Assembly: GCA_030626045.1 (NCBI GenBank)
Contig: DAOUPS010000027.1
Coordinates: 1-10,047, forward strand
Length of the DNA stretch: 10,047 nt
Reading direction: 5' to 3'
DNA from: a bacterium
Lineage (GTDB): Bacteria > Patescibacteriota > Minisyncoccia > Moranbacterales > DUUL01
Part shown: positions 7,369 through 10,047 of the stretch, piece after piece
How positions within the stretch are numbered: position 1 is the stretch's first letter
How the letters are laid out: each line of letters opens with the position of its first letter
Position numbers and translations under genes: made by a program
The notes under the pieces: generated by a model
What the model was told of the DNA's origin: nothing
Databases searched by the model: none
What the model saw: the letters and a program-made list of their open reading frames with translations, nothing else

Positions 7369-8487
7369 TTATGCCTTCACAGGTAATTTCCATACTAATT
7401 TTGTGGCTAAAATAAAATTGATGGCCGTGGCCGCAATTATTCCAACAGCCGCGGCAATTCGATAATCAAATCCGAAAGATATTCCCAGGCGATAGACGGC
7501 AAAATTAAAAGCCATGGCGGCAACAGATACAATGTAGTAATAGGTCACCCTTCGTAAACTTTCCGCTCGCGAAGATGATTTTTTGTCTCCATAAGTAAAA
7601 AAGGTGTTTAAAAAATAATTGCTTAGAATCGACACTATTACCGCTGCCAGCCATCCGGTATTTTTATCAACGTTAAAAACTTCAACCGAAAGTGACAGAA
7701 TTCCGAGATTCACTACTACGCCGCTGAAGCCAACAAGGCAAAACTTGAAAAATCTTCCGGCTTCCGGCACAGTTCTAAAAATATACAAAAGATGCTTAAG
7801 AAATTCCAGTCCCTGGGCAAAAGTCGCTTTGCTTTCATTGTCTTCGCGAGCAAGAAACTTATAAGGAATCTCACTGACTTTTCCATGCTTGGTGCGCATT
7901 AAAATTTCAACTAGAATCTTAAAGCCTCGCGGCTCGAGAACCGTATCGGAAAGGAGCTCTTTTTTAAAAAGAAAAAAGCCTCCCAGTGGATCTGTTGTTT
8001 TTCTGGTAGGAATGAAAATAATTTGAGTGAAATATTTCATTCCGATAGATACGGCCCTTCGATAGATGCCGTATAATGTTTTTAGATCACCCAATCCTTC
8101 GGCACTGCCTCCTTTGGCATATCGCGTTGCAACAACAATGTCGGTGTTGTCTCTGGTCGCTTTTTCTAAAAGTTTAGGTACCACTTCAGGGGGATGTTGT
8201 AAATCAGAATCCATGCAGCAAATGTATTGGCCATTCGCCTTTTGGAATCCTTTAATAAACGCCGTTGCCAAACCGGTGCGCTCTTCTTTCGGACGATGAA
8301 CAAGCTGAATATTTGAATTCTCTGCCATTCTTTGCCTAATAATATCCGGTGTATCATCAGAACTGTCATCAACAAATAAGATCTCGTAATTATAATTCGC
8401 GTCCCGCAAAGAGTCAAAAAGGCGATCCAAAAGCGGATTTACATTTTCTTTTTCATTAAATGTTGGCAAAACTATTGTAAAAAGCAT
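7369..8487 (-). CDS. GT2 polyprenyl-phosphate hexose synthase fused to GtrA domain
   Basis: Two-domain protein. Residues 1-240 are a GT2 family, DPM1/GtrB-like glycosyltransferase that moves a hexose from a nucleotide sugar to polyprenyl phosphate on the cytoplasmic side. Visible motifs: VLPTFNEKENV (6-16), VDDSSDDT (39-46), the metal-binding DSD (93-95) followed by LQHPPE, TDPLGGFFLFKK (165-176), and GFKILVEIL (188-196) leading into EIPYKF. Residues 245-367 are a GtrA-like domain with four hydrophobic helices (about 247-265, 277-297, 313-331, 342-362), including KFCLVGFSGVVVN and LSNYFLNTFFTY. GtrA-type proteins are linked to moving or presenting lipid-linked sugars. The fusion is known in DPM1-like proteins of bacteria and archaea. 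The ATG at 8485-8487 starts directly at the GT2 fold; no Shine-Dalgarno is seen. It lies 66 bp downstream of a GT-C gene on the same strand, a likely user of its product. Confidence 0.93.
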   Translation of the reverse strand: MLFTIVLPTFNEKENVNPLLDRLFDSLRDANYNYEILFVDDSSDDTPDIIRQRMAENSNIQLVHRPKEERTGLATAFIKGFQKANGQYICCMDSDLQHPPEVVPKLLEKATRDNTDIVVATRYAKGGSAEGLGDLKTLYGIYRRAVSIGMKYFTQIIFIPTRKTTDPLGGFFLFKKELLSDTVLEPRGFKILVEILMRTKHGKVSEIPYKFLAREDNESKATFAQGLEFLKHLLYIFRTVPEAGRFFKFCLVGFSGVVVNLGILSLSVEVFNVDKNTGWLAAVIVSILSNYFLNTFFTYGDKKSSSRAESLRRVTYYYIVSVAAMAFNFAVYRLGISFGFDYRIAAAVGIIAATAINFILATKLVWKLPVKA

Positions 8488-8553
8488 CTAGAGAATTTAT
8501 TTTAAAATGTTGCTTTCATTTGCTAAAATGTCTTTTAACCAAAAATTCAATAC

Positions 8554-10047
8554 TTATTCTTTTTTGCCGAGTTCAATATCAATTTCATCATCGCTTATCT
8601 TGAAGATATCTCTCCAAAATATTCGTTTTGTCTTCTTTTTCTTTTCAGAGATGTCCACTGATAACTTTTCTTTTGGCACAGGTACTCTTCCCGGATCAAC
8701 TTTCATTTCAAAAACAATCAACTGACCAAATTGTTTTGATGAGGCTATTTCTGAATAATCCTTCACTTTGTCAGAGACAGACTTGAATCCGCCGGATACT
8801 CTATTTATAGCAAAAATGTATTCATGGTCGACAAGATCACTTGGTTTGCTTACACAATCATACTTTAGATTTGGATCACTTTTCAGATAGAGCAAGTACT
8901 TAATGGGAAGTACGTATTCAGGCTTTGCGTAATATAAAATATCATCGCTCTTTCTGCTTTCATAAATATATTCAACGACTTGCTCAAGTTGTCCAAGCGT
9001 GACCCCATCTTGATTCTTGAGAATATACGTTCTTCCGGTTTCAGTTGATCTAACTTGAGATACTGCATTTTCCCTAAACCACACATAGGTACCATAGAAA
9101 TTTAGAAATAAAATCGATATCACAACCGAAAAAATTATTGGATAAGAGCGTTTTTTCAGTTTTTCTTTAAAAAATGAGAACCATAGAGCAAAAAAGATAT
9201 ACGGGATCGGGAATACAATAACAAAAAATCTTGGTCTGAGCTGATATGACATTGGGATCGTAACCAAGAAAAATACGACTGTCCAAATAATCACTAACGT
9301 TAAAAAATTTCTTTTTACCTTTGTCTTTTCTCTTCGTCTTTTTATCACTGCAAGAGCTATCCCTAAAATGATAAAAGCCGTTCCGAACCCGACAGGAACC
9401 GGATCGGCTTTTTTTCCATGTTGATGGCGGAATGAAGTAATTAAAAGATAATAGTGTTTTGGCTGTTCCCGAAGATTGCGAATGATCTTCTGTCGTAATG
9501 TTTTGTTTTTTCTCGGTTTTTCGCTAAACGCGCCGATGAAATTTTTCGTATTGCTTCCATGCGTTACAACGTCACTAATGATCACCGGGGTATAAGTAAT
9601 ACCAAACATCATGAAAACGACCAATACATAAACCGCAAATTGTTTGGTTAATATTTTTTTACAGGAGAGAACAACTTGTTTCGGATTCCAAAAATTGTTT
9701 ATTATGAAAAAAAATATAACTGATATCGCCGCCAGAGAAAAGAACGCGAAGAAATGGTATTGAGACGCAATTGAAAGCGCCAGCGCCCACAATCCAAGCC
9801 AAAGCATTTTCTTTTTTAGGCTTTGGTCTTTTTCTGTGAATCGAAGCAGTCCGTAAAAAGACAAAAGAGTGAAAAAGGGAACTGAATTCGGATTCCAAGA
9901 GAATCGTGAATATTGAATGATCAAGAAAGAAAATGCGTACAAAAGAACACCTAAAAGCGCATTGGATCTTGAAAAATTAAGACGCAGAAAAAAATAAAGA
10001 AGTGGAATTGTGAGAATTGAAAATAACAGATCCGGATAAGCAAATAC
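8554..10047 (-). CDS. GT-C type membrane glycosyltransferase-like protein (paralogue B), N-terminus missing
   Basis: Open frame from the right window edge to the TAA at 8554-8556, 497 visible residues. The TTG at 9942 is internal: the frame continues upstream with VFAYPDLLFSILTIPLLYFFLR, which matches the same region of the plus-strand paralogue (IFALPDLIFSILTIPLFYYFLR, residues 98-119 there). About 97 residues including the first outside loop are therefore missing. Shared blocks run along the whole length: QYSRFSWNPNSVPF, SQYHF, YTPVIISD and IPYIF, then in the outer C-terminal domain VTL and LPIKYLLYL. Multiple hydrophobic segments are clear. The tail is Lys-rich and then carries RIFWRDIFK (Trp codon at 8614-8616), like the end of paralogue A, followed by an acidic stretch. 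It lies upstream of the GT2-GtrA gene on the same strand, so it may use that enzyme's lipid-linked sugar. Family assignment is by homology with paralogue A and overall topology. Confidence 0.8.
   Translation of the reverse strand, partial: VFAYPDLLFSILTIPLLYFFLRLNFSRSNALLGVLLYAFSFLIIQYSRFSWNPNSVPFFTLLSFYGLLRFTEKDQSLKKKMLWLGLWALALSIASQYHFFAFFSLAAISVIFFFIINNFWNPKQVVLSCKKILTKQFAVYVLVVFMMFGITYTPVIISDVVTHGSNTKNFIGAFSEKPRKNKTLRQKIIRNLREQPKHYYLLITSFRHQHGKKADPVPVGFGTAFIILGIALAVIKRRREKTKVKRNFLTLVIIWTVVFFLVTIPMSYQLRPRFFVIVFPIPYIFFALWFSFFKEKLKKRSYPIIFSVVISILFLNFYGTYVWFRENAVSQVRSTETGRTYILKNQDGVTLGQLEQVVEYIYESRKSDDILYYAKPEYVLPIKYLLYLKSDPNLKYDCVSKPSDLVDHEYIFAINRVSGGFKSVSDKVKDYSEIASSKQFGQLIVFEMKVDPGRVPVPKEKLSVDISEKKKKTKRIFWRDIFKISDDEIDIELGKKE

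Noticed and set aside
7355..7372. AT-only inverted repeat ATAAAA-N6-TTTTAT spanning both convergent stop codons
   Set aside because: A six-pair stem made only of A-T pairs is too weak to call a bidirectional terminator and is easily due to chance in AT-rich sequence.
8503..8531. Direct repeat TAAAATGT at 8503-8510 and 8524-8531, 21 bp apart, in the gap between the two minus-strand genes
   Set aside because: Helical spacing is suggestive of an operator, but an 8-bp AT-rich repeat in a 66-bp gap is weak evidence, and no promoter boxes could be matched to it.
8554..9942. Treating TTG at 9942 as the start of the minus-strand GT-C protein
   Set aside because: The same frame stays open to the window edge, and the extra residues match the paralogue, so 9942 is internal.
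1..10047. Possible recoding of TGA, because none of the eight visible genes ends in TGA (six TAA, two TAG)
   Set aside because: No in-frame TGA occurs in any of the genes, all have full expected length, and eight stops are too few to infer a code change.
1..10047. CRISPR arrays, tRNA or rRNA genes, insertion sequences, attachment sites
   Set aside because: Nothing of these kinds was seen; coding sequence fills nearly the whole window and the only repeats are within the propeller gene.

Overview
The window looks like a chromosomal segment of an AT-rich bacterium. It begins inside the 3' end of an F-type ATP synthase operon (atpD tail, then atpC) and continues into membrane and surface glycosylation genes. 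The gene style fits Candidatus Patescibacteria (CPR): very tight packing, almost no Shine-Dalgarno motifs, many lipid-linked-sugar glycosyltransferases of the GT-C type, and a fused GT2-GtrA protein. This placement is an inference from gene style, with no marker gene behind it. The standard bacterial code reads every gene through without internal stops.

Plus strand, 1-7358: the atpD C-terminus overlaps atpC by one base. Nine bases later comes a GT39/ArnT-like multi-pass glycosyltransferase. Eight bases after that is a membrane-anchored metallophosphoesterase. It overlaps by 8 bp a second, larger anchored metallophosphoesterase that carries a seven-repeat putative beta-propeller. After a 36-bp gap comes a second GT-C-type membrane protein. 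No convincing terminator separates these genes, so they could be co-transcribed with, or downstream of, the atp genes.

Minus strand, 10047-7369: a GT-C protein that runs off the window edge is followed by a polyprenyl-phosphate hexose synthase-like GT2 protein fused to a GtrA membrane domain. The minus-strand GT-C protein is a full-length homologue of the plus-strand one ending at 7358, so two paralogues in opposite orientation flank the GT2-GtrA gene. The two transcription units converge with only 10 bp between stop codons.

Working model (inference): the GT2 domain makes a polyprenyl-phosphate sugar in the cytoplasm, and the GtrA part helps place it across the membrane. The GT-C enzymes then transfer the sugar to outside acceptors. 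The two anchored phosphoesterase-like proteins act at the outer face on phosphorylated glycans, lipids or other substrates, or one of them only binds. The most unusual items are the propeller-fused phosphoesterase with altered metal motifs and a W-[KR]-D-I-F motif at the C-terminal tail of both GT-C paralogues. Coding sequence fills the window; the longest gap is 66 bp.
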